NCBI GenBank assembly: GCA_951230915.1
Contig: OX579635.1
Location: forward strand, 23,560,001-23,624,000
Source of the DNA: Antitrichia curtipendula
Taxonomy: Eukaryota; Streptophyta; Bryopsida; Hypnales; Leucodontaceae
Length of the DNA stretch: 64,000 nt
Direction: 5' to 3'
Below are positions 49,616-61,380 of this stretch, in pieces. The position numbers and the translations under genes are program-made. The notes beneath the pieces are model-generated. The model was not told where the DNA came from and ran no database searches. It saw only the letters and a list, made by a program, of their open reading frames with translations. The first letter of the stretch is position 1; every line of letters starts with the position of its first letter.

Positions 49616-49799
49616 GAAAATAATAGGCCGAGCGGATGTTAGAGATGCACTCAATTTACCATCCCCCAATAAATTTCAAGACACTAAATGTCATGGGAAG
49701 TCTGAGGGGTAGTAGATGTTGGACGTCTGGATGCAACCTTGGACGTTCCTTGATTCTTGACCAAACTTTTGGGGAGGATAAGTGGCAATGGTTGGAGAA

Positions 49800-50403
49800 G
49801 TTCAAGGATGCTTTTGGACGACTTCAAGTCTAGTACGGCACGTTACGAAAGCAGATGGTAGCAAGTCGAAGCACTTCGAGCACGTGACAAGGAATTGCAA
49901 TGCCCACCAAAAGCTACTGCGATGGCCAATTGAATCTTGAACCTCGCTCGATCTCAATTGCATATGACTTCGACAAAAGACTTTTTGCCGAGTCTCATGC
50001 TGGCCGATCAAGGAGCTCCCCGAAGTTTGTGTTGTCTAGGAAGCACTCCCCCCAAATTGATTTTGCAGTTGAGCCCGCCTTGGTAGATAATGCTCATCTT
50101 CTACAGACACCAAAATTTGAGAAAATGCACCGTCCGTCTCAGGACCCAACAAATCCCGCAATTCCTGCACCTAGTGTGTTTCTTGCGACTCCTATCAAGA
50201 GTGATGATGCGGTTGTTGCTAAGTGTTCCAACCAGAAGTTTATAAACGAGAAGGATGTGGTCATTATGGCAGGCTACACACAATTTGGTCCAGATTGGGT
50301 GAAGATACTTTAGAATGATTGTGATGTTCTCAAAGGAAGAACTAATGGCAATGTAAAGGATAGATGACAGACTATCACAAAGTTTGCGTATAAAAAAAAG
50401 TGA
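49800..50403 (+). pseudogene. Myb/SANT-domain protein remnant
   Basis: An ORF from about 49900 leads into a Myb-like repeat: KDVVIMAGYTQFGPDWVKIL, a TAG, then NDCDVLKGRTNGNVKDR, a TGA, then QTITKFAYKKK (to about 50400). The spacing and the RTN..VKDRxQ ending resemble single Myb repeats of the telobox/TRF-like type (usually RT..LKDKWRN). The second stop stands where the family has Trp, so TGG to TGA is likely. The TAG could derive from CAG or TGG. Upstream sequence (49.8-49.9 kb) also looks coding in another frame. I regard it as a recently broken gene or gene fragment. Its original function is unknown. Confidence 0.6.
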
Positions 50404-52150
50404 TCACTGTGCTTTGTTTGTTTTTGTGTTTTGAAGTGTCTAGTAGTGTTTTGAAGTTACAGCAGCAAGTTAGGATATACTTTAGGCAATTCTAAGAGTT
50501 CCAGGAGTTTTTCCTATGTTATACACCTATTACAATCATAATGTTGTTATACCCAAAAATGTCTTTGTCTTTCTTGTGGAGACCCAACGAAAGAATCCTT
50601 CTAGGCTATAGTTTTTTTTAAGTTTGTTGCCGAATTTCACGATGCAATGAGTTAAAACTTGAGGTTCTAGCTCAATTTGAGTCAGCATAAATGTTTGGGG
50701 TTGAAAATTTGTAGAGGAGACTTGACATCATCTTGACAGGCATGTCCAGTTACACTATGGAGTTGGCAGCCAAGAGCTCATTGGATTGAGTTACGGAACA
50801 CATACTATTTAACTGAATTGTAACAATTTGTATCACTTGGTCATGATTGCGTATTTTTTATTAGTTAAATTGTGACCTCTTAGGTTGTCGCATACTTGCA
50901 TGTGATTTATGTCATATGCTTGTTTTATCCCTAAACTCGCATGTTGTTTCTTGTTCTTCGAGTCTTGCACGACTCTATGTACCTAACTAGTTGTTCTTAT
51001 TTGTCCATCGTCATCATTTGCAAATGGAGTGTTCTCTATTGTAAAGAGTACATAATCAACTTACATTCATTTTTAGTTGCTTTGAACTCTTATGTAAGAG
51101 CTTTGCTTAGATCCAAAATTGTGGATGTTGTGTCCTTTAAAACTGAGACATCTTCTACTTGTACATACTAGTGGATTGATTTGAAAAAATCATGTTGGTG
51201 CAGCCTTCATAGATCTATTGATGATGCAAAGCCTTATTTCATTGTTGTATCACATGCGGCAATAGGACAAATTAGTAGTATTTTTTAAAAAGATGTAAGA
51301 CTTCAGAATTGTACAGGGTTGAAAATGGTAAGAAAAAAAATAAAAATTTGAAGTTGTGACCACCATATTGAGAAGTAAGTTAAGAGAAATAGTTGGCTTG
51401 TCATTTACTTTGGTATCATTAGCCTTTAAACAAGATTGTAGGTAGCACAAGAATTAGTCTAACGAAGTTTGACCATTCGTCACTTCCAAATTTAAAATAT
51501 TTTTTTGGTTTTAATTTTCACAAATTCTCTAATATATTGATAATGTATATATGCACTCCCCAAATATATTGTTTTAGATTTTTTGAAGTAGGAATGATGA
51601 TTTTATTTTTTTAAGAGCTAGATGTTTTATTGTCCAGGTAGAGAATGGATCACTAACTCGTACCATGAAGGTGAGGAGAGATGTAGTGGCTCAAAATGTA
51701 TGAAGAACAAGCTCAAACTCTTATTGGATAATCTTTCATTGGGGGCTTTGATTAGTTTGTTGCTCATCATGAAGAAGACTCCCAGTTACGTGTTGAAAAA
51801 GCCAAATAATGCATTCTTTAGCTGTTGTTGCTACTACCTCTTTGTAATGTGTATCATTGACTAAATTAAGTTGTTAGCATCAATTGCCGTATGGCATCAA
51901 TTGCCACTTTACGAACTAAATTTGAATGAGTGTCAGTTGTGCATAGTGCAACGACGCTAGCAGGCGAGCTTGGAGCGGTGAGCTTGTGAGCTGTAAGCGT
52001 GGATCTCGTGAGCTTGGAGCCCCCAAACTTAAAAAAATTGAAAATTCGGACTCCCAAATTTTTGTTTCCGATTTTGTTGGGAAAAAAGAGGAAAAATGTC
52101 AATTTTTTGACCTATTACCGTGTACCCTATAACCGTGGATTGTGTGAAAT
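50404..52150. other. Intergenic region without a supported gene
   Basis: No gene recognised. An ORF at 51622-51864 has no domain signal. Sequence at about 51940-52020 has repeated GAGCTTG(G/T) words (a decayed short repeat). Confidence 0.4.
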
Positions 52151-52159
52151 TTTATTTTT

Positions 52160-52480
52160 GATTGGGAGGCAATTCCATCACTCACCATATTTATTTTCCT
52201 AGAAGTTGTGAAAGCCAAGCCGCACTGATGAACAGAAATTCATCGACAAAATTTAATGGGGGCCCAATTCCATCACTCATCGATTTTTTTTTCCTACAGC
52301 TCGTAAAAGCAAGGCACCATCGGTGAGTAGAAATTCATCTACAAATTTCAATGGGGGGCAACTCTGTCACTCAACATATTTTTTTTTCCTATAGGTTGTG
52401 ATAGCCAATCACCACCAGTGAACAAAAATTCATTCACAAATGGTAATGGGGAGGCAACTCCATCACTCACAATTTTTGGT
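52160..52480. repeat. Tandem array, about four units of 95 bp
   Basis: Units are marked by AA(T/C)TC(C/T)(A/G)TCACTCA at 52171, 52266, 52360 and 52456. Each is followed by a T-run, a CCTA(G/C/T)A word, a TTGTGA(A/T)AGCCAA-like word and GAA(A/C)AAAAATTCATC(T/G/A)AC-like sequence. Period 94-96 bp. Non-coding. Confidence 0.85.
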
Positions 52481-53384
52481 GCCCAAATACGAAGTTGCCT
52501 GAATACAAAATACACATGACGTAATTCGTCTTGAACAAAATGCTAGAGGACCGTTGGGAATATAATATGCCACACAATTACGGCCAAGGTCTATTTCCCA
52601 AACAGTCCTCCCGCAATGATTGTTCATTGAACGTAACTACCTATATAGTGACTCATTCCCAAATGCCAATCGTTATGGGACAACTGAAGACTTAAAAGTG
52701 ACCTCTGAACATGTGTTGTGGGACACTTGAATAGGAACTTGAATTTTTAAGTGTTTTGCTTCACATAGTTTTCAATTCTAGAGACTGATTTTTGATGTAA
52801 TGGTAATGTACTTCCACATGTTGACATCTTCAAAGATATTTAAAAAAAAAGGGGAAGCTATAAAAGATGGAAGATGTCCTACAGAGAATTGAAACAAAGA
52901 AGTAAAGAAAGTAAGACCTTTAATGAATTAAAGAAATTGAAAAAAAGGAAAGTAATAGAAGAGAATTTAGAAAAATAATATAGAAATGGAAACTGAATCT
53001 GAAAAAAATAAAAAAGGGAAAAAATAAATTGAAAGCAAAACATGACAGAAAATAGAAGGAATAAAAATGGGGAATGTCCACAGGTGAAAGAAATGGAATG
53101 AAAAAAAAAATTTGATATACATGAAATAAATAGTAAAAGCTTGTGAAAAACAAACTCAATTATTTTCATATTTGTAGGTGCATTCATGTTTTCGGGTTCA
53201 CAATTGGATTGCAAGAGTCATTCATATGGATTTACTTCACAACATTTTACTAATGACACATGATTGCTCCCATACTTCATGAACGCATAAACATTTATGA
53301 TATCATGTACTTGAAAACAGTTCAACTGTAATATATGTAAATAAATATAATACGAATGAACTACATTCGAAAATGGGGCCGTGC

Positions 53385-56300
53385 CTATTCTGGAATTGTA
53401 ATAATTCCTGCTCGAAGTAGATGTACCTTCAACTCATTGAAGCTATAACTGGGTGCATGAATGAATTTGTCATCATGGATATCCATCTTGCAGAAGTACC
53501 TATACAAATAGTACAAGTGTTTGCAATTTACGTACTGCTGTCGACCTCCGATAGCTGATACAGCCATGTTCACAAAATCCGGGCATGTGCATGTAGGAAA
53601 CATACCCACTGTTATTCAATAGACATTCCTCGTATGCTCTGGACCTGTCTCCAATGACACTATTGCACCTAAGCCAGGAAAGGGGAGCAAAGTCACTCCC
53701 AGAATTTGTCCTCTAACATTTCCTGCACTCTCCCACTTGTTTTGTTGTTCTGTAGTTGGTGCATTTACACTTCGCCGTATGGTTCGGTTGTTCCTAACTG
53801 TTGGATATGCATCCAGATTCAGTGGTGGTGGTTGGTCAAACAAAACGATATTGAAAATCTTGGACATGTTGAACAGTCGATGTGGTGACAATATAGGACG
53901 CTCTTGGAGACGAAAGCCCGCGTGTTGTAGAAGCAAAGTTTCCTCCCGATTCAGGGTGGTCCCAAATAAAATAGGCCAAACCTCTGGCACGTTAGGCCAA
54001 TCAATGACCCACTTCCGTTTTGTACCTTTCACACATCGTTCAATGTCGTCCCAACAGAACCAAAAGTCCACCACTACCTCTCGCTTACTTCCATAATCTT
54101 CTTTTCTACCTCGATAGGTGGGAGTTGGTGTTCCTTTCTTTCCCCTCGCAATTTTGGCAGAACACTTTATGTTTAACCCCTTCTGTTGAGCTTGACATTT
54201 AGCGGCTGATTTGTGGCTGATCCTTGCAATGTGCCACTTTGATATATCGCAATCGCTTTCAAAAGCAAGTGAAACATATTCAGAAGTATTTGTCTCCTGC
54301 TGCTTACCTTTGTCACTAGCAGTTTCCACAAACGCCATGGTAGTCCTCGTCCGAACACGAGGTTGAGAGAAATTGACTTTGTCTGGTCTATGTGAGTCTC
54401 CCTCATCGCCAATTGGTACGTCCAACTTCCTTTTTGTGCTTCCGAATATCTCCTCTCCTTCCAAATGCGGTATACGACTTCCAAGACCCTTGGCTCCAGG
54501 TAACGAGTTTAACGCAACTGCAATTTTCTTTGGATCTCTGCTTCAAGTGGCAGCTCTTAATTTCAATTCACACTTTGATGGACCAGTTCCAGATGCATCC
54601 CCTCTAAGGTATGCCCGGTAATTCGTCATTTGCATCCAAGCACGGATGCTGTCGTTGCAAGTGGCGTCAAAAAGGTTGTTTCCACGATTTCCAGACATTT
54701 GAAGCCACTTGTTATGAACCGTTTCAGATAAATTGCATGATGGCAGGTCCAACATCTCATCCAAATTCAATTTCTAACAATCCAAAGATATTTACAACGC
54801 AGTTAGTAATTCAAATCTAAAATGGCATAGACATTTCAATTTCATGGCTTCTATATTGACTGAAGTTGTATTCTCTTAAGGTGGAGGCCATTGAAGAATA
54901 TTTTTATATAGAAATATATTACTATTCTGACCATGATCATTACAATATTTCTCTAAGTGTTTGATAAAGGCAAATTGGAGCATCACAGACGTGTATCCCA
55001 CAAAAATGGATTTGTGGGAGAAGTTATCAGAGAATGGTGCACCTACAGACTCCACGAATACATCAATCGAATCCGACTGATGTATTTGTAGTATTTTCTG
55101 GACCCCCTCTATTTCATACCTTATTTAATAATTTAAAAATATTTTAGTTATCAATTACACTAAGTCGGCTATTTTTTCAAATTTATTACTCAGAAATGAC
55201 ATATAAATAAGCCCAATTCACTAGGTATAATAATTTAATTCAAAGCACATCTTTAAAAATTGAAACACTTATATGGATTAAAATTAGTCAGGCACTCACC
55301 ATGTCCATGAAGCCTCCTCACTGCCGATATCGGAAATGCCAAAATGCAAGCCAATGGTCTAAATAATGAAGCGCTTCTTCATTAGCAGCTCCAGATGACA
55401 ACCACCATGATCTTATTGCGAGGTAACGTGTCTCTGCCTCGTCCATATTCTTTGAATCTTTGTATTGTTTACAAAAAATATTATGTTGTTGTTGAAATGC
55501 TTCATTGATGTGCTTCTGTGTATGTTTATGAAGAGAACTGGTCCAGTGCAACAAACATGTCCTTTCACGATCATCCATTTTCACATCGGCAGAACCACTC
55601 CCATAGACAATACGCACCGCGTTCCAATTGGCCATGGCGCTATCTGCCATGAATCCCTTAAAGTTAGGGTCAGTCACTCCGTGTCGTGCCATGACGGTGT
55701 TCAAGCTCCTCCAAAACTGTACTTGGACCTCAGTATCTTCTGACTGCATATCGCACACTGCAATGGTCATCACTTTTTTATATTCGGTGTCATACACGTG
55801 GCAGGCCATTGTGCTCCACTCTTTTACACGACGAACATGGTCAAACATCAACCACACATTCTGTAGATGCCCTCCAGGTTGCATGCGCCTTACGAGGTCG
55901 ACTCCACTTCTTGGTCCTTCGGTGAGCATTTTGAAAATGTAAACCTTGTTCTTCCCTTGGCCTGGGAAGACGCTGTCATGTATGAATTCAAACTTTGACT
56001 CTTTCTTCATGGTCATTATGTTGTCAATGATCCCTCCTCGATTGTTTGAGCGGAAAGAAGAGATTACATTCCGTATATTAGGACTACTTAGATACTGGAA
56101 GCGATCCATAACCTCCTCCATTTCTTCTCCCTTCAACATCTCCTTTTCTCCCTCTCCATTGTGGAATAGATAGTTGGTTAGGAAGTCTTTACTAGCGGAG
56201 AGAGCGATTGCGGAGTTGGTGGCCGTAGGTGTTTTGGCCACTTGCTCCGCTATTAGTCCACAAATAGTTTCTGCGGAATCTCTATACATGCCCTTTGCAA

Positions 56301-57459
56301 TAGGGTGAACATGTTTACCGAAATGGATTGCAGCCCTACTCATCTCTGGGTTATCAGTATAGGAATAGTATATCCTAGCATCGCATGTGTTAAGACACAA
56401 AGGTGTATTCTTGCAGACCTTGCAAACTAGAGTACTATCTTTAGGTGGACTGTCTCCAACTACAAAAGGAAATGATGTATAGCCACTCCACTCTGTCTCG
56501 TTTTTCTTGGAAGCTCTCTTTAGGTAATCACAATCTGGATTGTCACTGACAAGGTGTCCAGCACAGTACGACTTACGGAACTTGATGTTGTCAGAATTGT
56601 TGATGTTCGTCGTCACCAGCTTGCACCACGGGTGTCCATTGTAACGCTTGTCCATTCCCTCCAAGTTCCGGGCCTGTGATGAAGACGAAAATGAACGACA
56701 TGGAGGCAATTCAAAGATGACATCTCCATCAAATACTGCCGGAAGAAACTGCACACAGTGGTGCTTCACAGCATTTAGATCCATCATAGACAATTCGTTT
56801 CGAGATCGACGCATAGTGGCTAGTCTCTTCAAACACTCCATTATACTCACTTTGTCAACTGGATATGGATGCAACGGAGGACGTGAAGAAAAGGACTTCG
56901 GCTGACTCTGAGATGACATTTCGGATTCTGACTTCACTTGAGCCATTTTGGCTGATACAGTTCCTATGGACAATGGATTATTCTGGACATTGAAGTTAGG
57001 AGACTCTCCTTCTAAATCACTCGATTACTCAATGATGGGGTCTAATTTCTCAACTTTCACTACACGCAATACTACTGGATGTGGATGGATCGGAGGACCT
57101 TCAGGAATTGGACTATGTGAAACGGTGTGTGCAATATACGGCATATCCACTGTTGAATTATCCGATTGGCGGCTAAGAATCTCAGTCGAAGCAGCTACAA
57201 TAGATAGAGGGAATCCATAAGCTCTATAGTTTCCTGGGACCAAATACCAACATTGTGTTCCATCTTCTACAGACCGCACAACAGGGACAGATTGTTGCAC
57301 TTGACCTGATTCTGACATCCTCTCCTCCTCAACATAGATGGAGGTTTCTTCAAACCTGAATCGGACGTGGAGAAGGTGACATAGAACTCTAGCACGTCCG
57401 CCATCCTCTACCGGAAACACAATGGGGACCTCATGACCGTCTACTCGAATGCAAGCCAT
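53385..57459 (-). pseudogene. Mutator-like transposase with GCM-type and SWIM zinc fingers
   Basis: One reading frame of about 1,180 codons runs 57459-55300, then, after a GT-AG intron (55299-54774), 54773-53385. The N-terminal part begins MACIRVDGHEVP. A GCM/WRKY-like zinc finger follows, with the Cys/His series CKVCKNTPLCLNTCDARIYY and AAIHFGKHVHPI. A transposase core follows, with LMFDHVRRVKEWSTMACHVY, FMADSAMANWNAVR and a CLLHWTSSLHKH helix. Then come ETVHNKWLQMSGNRGNN and GTGPSKCELKLR, and a C-terminal SWIM finger (CTC, 19 residues, CKH near 53591-53517). Four stops interrupt the frame: TAA 57027-57025, TGA 55320-55318, TGA 54545-54543 and TGA 53618-53616. There is no frameshift. The gene type is well supported. 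Whether it is a transposon copy or a host-domesticated gene is unknown. Terminal repeats were not found. Confidence 0.8.
55057..55086. repeat. Small hairpin sharing its core with the 62.3-kb hairpin
   Basis: AATACATCAATCG pairs with CGACTGATGTATT around an AATC loop, with one mismatch. The 15-nt core TCGAATCCGACTGAT (55067-55081) recurs exactly at 62362-62376, in the loop of the long hairpin. It lies inside the predicted intron of the Mutator-like pseudogene. Confidence 0.75.
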
Positions 57460-57499
57460 CGTTAGAGCTAAGGTACACAAGAACTTCCCAAACACATTG

Positions 57500-58800
57500 T
57501 TCTTATTATAGACCTTGCCTTTTTTATCCGCATCTATTTCTTGTGAAGCCTTCTTCTTTGGCTGTATTATTTGAAGGTTACTTCATTTAATGCAATCGTG
57601 CCTCCTTTGCTTCATAAATACTAATAAATTTATCTTATAAATTTAGATCCTCCCTAATCAAATATGTAGGACAACAATTCAATGGAAAAGGGTGACTGAA
57701 AAATGAATGGTCATTAAATAAGAAATGACTGCATCGCATTCACCCAAGTTTGGAAACCCCTTTATTATATATAGGGATAATAAACATTAATCGTTTTAGA
57801 CGACAGCTTATATAAACATTAGATGAAGTGTAAAAAACCAATGAAGTAGGTGAAGACCACATAAAAGAACTGAAATGTACAGAAGGAGGATGACATGACT
57901 TCTTTACAAAAAATTTGAATATATATATCAAATTGCTACACCTAGGCATAATTATAAGCATTCCAAACAAAATTACTCTTCTAATTGAAATTAAACTGTT
58001 CTTGGGAAGACCATAAATGTGGGAAGGTAGACCTAAGATACATGTATCCGAAACTCATATAAGTTGATTTATAATGATATTATTATCTCCCAAATACTTA
58101 TTACATGCATATAATAAGGTATGGTGCTTCTTTGTTGAAAGGTCTACAAGAGTTCCCATATGACTACAAATCATTTTCATTTATACTGGACTAAAATGAA
58201 TTATAAATGATTATATTGAGGGCCAATTCTAATACAAAAGTTCCATACCCTAGCGCATTCATAATTTTGGAAAGCAACATGTAAGGTAGACAACTTGCCT
58301 ATTATTATCTTTCTTTCCAATCTCTAATATTTGTTGGGGCCAACTTCATGAGGTGTGCACATATTTCCCAAAACAAACCCAAATGAAATTAAGACGTCTG
58401 GATTTGAACTATTATATTTCATAAATCTTTTGGGACCCCTCTCACAATCTAAAAACCCGTCAATACACTTCAAATATAAACATTTTGTACCTAAGCCTTA
58501 ACCGGCGAAATTAAGTACTAAGTATTTATCTATAATAGACTATGTTGTCATATAACAGTTGATTATGTTGTCATATGACTTTGGGCCACATGTACGTGAC
58601 ATAATTATACTAGTGTACTAACGCAGTTGGGAGGCACACTATAATGTTCAGGACTACTTAATTACCGGATTAATGCTACCAATTGAGCGGCAGTGACGTC
58701 GGGGCAAATTACAGTTGGTGACTGCAGCTAATATCTTTTCATAGAAATAGGTGCTGAAATAAATGATTTCAAATACATTGGGCAGTACGTTTGTCCAAAC
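57500..58800. other. AT-rich intergenic region
   Basis: No gene seen. This could contain the 5' end and terminal repeat of the Mutator-like element, but I could not identify either. Confidence 0.4.
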
Positions 58801-59039
58801 TGTCATAGCCACCACTGCGATTGTACAATCACTATTATGAACTTTGATAGAAAATGTGAGAACCCTTCCCCTAGTACAACCATCAATGGCAGTTTGTACA
58901 CTTGTCATTACTCCAGTCAGGCCACCTTGTTTGTACACACTGTTTGTATTGAAGCATATAAGATGGAGCTCAGCCTACCTGAACAACATTCTTGTGTTTT
59001 CATATTGCTCCATTCCTTTCCCATAGTTGTGAACATTAG

Positions 59040-59361
59040 ATTTGATGTAGTTGATTCTTATCACATGCTTGTAGAAAAACGGGAAACTCGTTTTGATAGT
59101 CAGAATCATAGGAAGAGGCAGAAGAGGCATAGTTCTTTTTATTTCTCGTCTCCAAAAGCTTTGAGAAGATTACGGATGACAAGAGGGAAGAGGTTGCTTT
59201 CGAAGACGGGTTAGTCTACAGATGGAGATCTTCGAAAAGTTTTTCGATTTGGAACTTCAAGTAGTGCCGGCGAGGAGGACACTGGAGAGAAGACCATTCA
59301 TGCGGATGAAGAGATGGCCGAGGACAATGCCAGTATGCAAGAAGGAGCAAATACTGTAAAT
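59040..59361 (+). CDS. Possible exon of an unrecognised acidic protein
   Basis: Sequence from about 59040 reads as basic then acidic protein, with RKRQKRHSS, SSPKALRRLRMTRGKRLL, a TAG near 59213, then GTSSSAGEEDTGEKTIHADE and a consensus donor at 59362 (AAAT followed by GTAAGC). The TAG can be avoided if a short intron or a CAG acceptor at about 59218 is used. The donor phase (0) matches the acceptor at 62985, so this may be an upstream exon of the ORF there. Function unknown. Confidence 0.35.
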
Positions 59362-59929
59362 GTAAGCGTTCTTGGGCACCATCCTTTTCTTTTTAATTAG
59401 TCTTTATCCTTTGCTTTACACCCTCAACTTCAAGACCATCTTGCAGTAGACACAGGATAACTGGGTGGTGTCTTATAATCCTTCTAGAAGTGAAAATAGA
59501 CAAATGAGTGCATTCCAGCTAATCTATTTAAAATCTACACCCTTACAATGAAATTGGAAACCTCTGATTGCAAATGTGAATCAAGAAAGGTCATTCATTG
59601 TCATGCGTGAACACCAATAAAAAGTCCCTCTAAACCTAGGAGTCCAAACAAGGGTCCCCGTCGGGTTCCTCAGTGGGTTGTTTCCGGCCCGAGGCAATTT
59701 TTTTTTATTTCCATTCTAGAATCAGTACTTTCTAGTTCAAAGTAGGAAATTTTTTTTGAGCTAGAATAAGTCTCTCAACTGGGTTTTCTAGCTGCAATGT
59801 TTTTCTATCGTGAATTCAATAATCTTCTGGTTTAGGGTTACGAAGTGTTCAAGAAATCACGAAAATACTTGTCATCATTCCTAAAATTTAAATTACAAAC
59901 ACGCCTTGGTGCTGGGCGGGCTAATGGTG

Positions 59930-60390
59930 TATGTCCGTCTTGATGAACTTTCAGCGGTCCTCGAGGATCTTTCCAGGCAGCTTGACTCGCTCATGCATGC
60001 ACTGGAACATTGTCCGCAACATTAATGCAATTCTCAACGCACCAAATCAACTGCTTCTTTACCAACCTCAGACCAATTTTAGAAACTGGCGTGGCTGCCC
60101 ATACGCGTTGCCTGACTTTACACTTGCTCATGCATGCACCGGAAACTTCTCGAATTCCTGTCCTATCCTCAGTGTACGCGCGGGTACTGGTGATCTTCCC
60201 ACCACAATTCACAACTTCACCGTTGCTTACACTCTGGGAGGCGCTGCGTGTACTAAATTTTCTTTCTTGCGTTTCTGAAGCAGGGGAGGATGCAACGGAG
60301 TATGCGGAGTCGATCGAAGGAAGATGGAAGGTTGCAGCCACCTCCAGCAAGGCTGGCAGCACGTCGTCCGGGAGCAGAGGTACATGTCTT
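59930..60390 (+). other. GC-rich segment before the 161-bp array, possible exon
   Basis: Composition rises sharply here. A candidate exon lies at about 60284-60380 between a GAAGCAG acceptor and an AGCAGAG|GTACATG donor. It reads GEDATEYAESIEGRWKVAAT followed by a Ser/Gly-rich end. ORFs exist on both strands (up to 188 codons) and I cannot decide between them. The ATGCATGCAC(T/C)GGAA word occurs twice (about 59993 and 60132), a short direct repeat. Confidence 0.3.
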
Positions 60391-60442
60391 CTGTCATTTG
60401 CTGTGCTTGATTTGAACCTGTTCCGGAGTGATATCTCGGTGA

Positions 60443-61380
60443 GAGATTCCGACCTCAAGAAAGTCCGATCCCGTCATGTCTGCGTTCCGTTGGAAGGGGG
60501 TCGGGCTGACTCTCGCGTCGGGGCAGTCGGGTCCGATTGGAGGCTCACAGACCTTAGCGGGACCCCGTTCCATTGAACCTGTTCCGTCTTGTATTCTCGG
60601 TGAGAGATTCCGACCTCAAGAATGTCGGCTGCCTCCATGTCTGCATTCCGTTGAAGGGGATCGGGCTGACTCTCGCGTCGGGGCAGTCGGGTCCAACTGG
60701 AGGCTCACAGACCTTAGCGGGACCCCGTTCCATTGAACTTGTTCCGTCTTGTATTCTCGGTGAGAGATTCCGACCTCAAGAATGTCGGTTGCCTCCATGT
60801 CTACGTTCCATTGAAGGGGATCGGGCTGACTCTCGTGTCGGGGCAGTCGGGTCCGACTGGAGGCTCATAGACCTTAGCGGGACCCCCGTTCCATTGAACC
60901 TGTTCCGGAGTGATATCTCGGTGAGAGATTCCGACCTCAAGAAAGTCCGATCCCGTCATGTCTGCGTTCCGTTGGAAGGGGGTTGGGCTGACTCTCGCGT
61001 CGGGGCAGTCGGGTCCGACTGGAGGCTCACAGACCTTAGCGGGACCCCGTTCCATTGAACCTATTCCGTCTTGTATTCTCGGTGAGAAATTCCGACCTCA
61101 AGAATGTCGGCTGCCTCCATGTCTGCGTTCCGTTGAAGGGGATCGGGCTGACTCTCGTGTCAGGGCAGTTGGGTCCGACTGGAGGCTCACAGACCTTAGC
61201 GGGACCCCCATTTCATTGAACCTGTTCCGGAGTGTATTTTGGGTGAGAGATTCCGACCTCAAGAGTGTCGGCTGCCTTCATGTCTGCGTTCTGTTGGAAG
61301 GGGATCGGGCTGACTCTCGCTGGGGGGCTGTCGGATCCGACTGAAGGCATGCAGACCTTAGCGGGACCCCGTAGATTTGA
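60443..61380. repeat. GC-rich 161-bp tandem array with ABB higher-order order
   Basis: Six units begin GA(G/A)ATTCCGACCTCAAG at 60443, 60604, 60764, 60925, 61086 and 61247 (periods 160-161 bp). Units 1 and 4 carry AAAGTCCGATCCCGTCATGT. Units 2, 3, 5 and 6 carry the alternative A(A/G)(T/A)GTCGG(C/T)TGCCT(C/T)CATG. The order is therefore ABB ABB, a roughly 483-bp higher-order repeat. Each unit contains GGGGCAGTCGGGTCC-like and GACCTTAGCGGGACCCC sequence. The period is not a multiple of three, so translated repeats change frame. ORFs of up to 161 codons on the plus strand and 84 on the minus strand are probably by-products. Confidence 0.92.

Noticed and set aside
52879..53214. 111-codon Phe/Leu-rich minus-strand ORF
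   Set aside because: Comes from an A-rich low-complexity tract on the plus strand. No real protein features.
53385..57459. Idea that TGA is read as an amino acid in the transposase frame
   Set aside because: One of the stops is TAA, all other genes in the window use normal stops, and plant nuclear translation does not reassign TGA. Decay is simpler.
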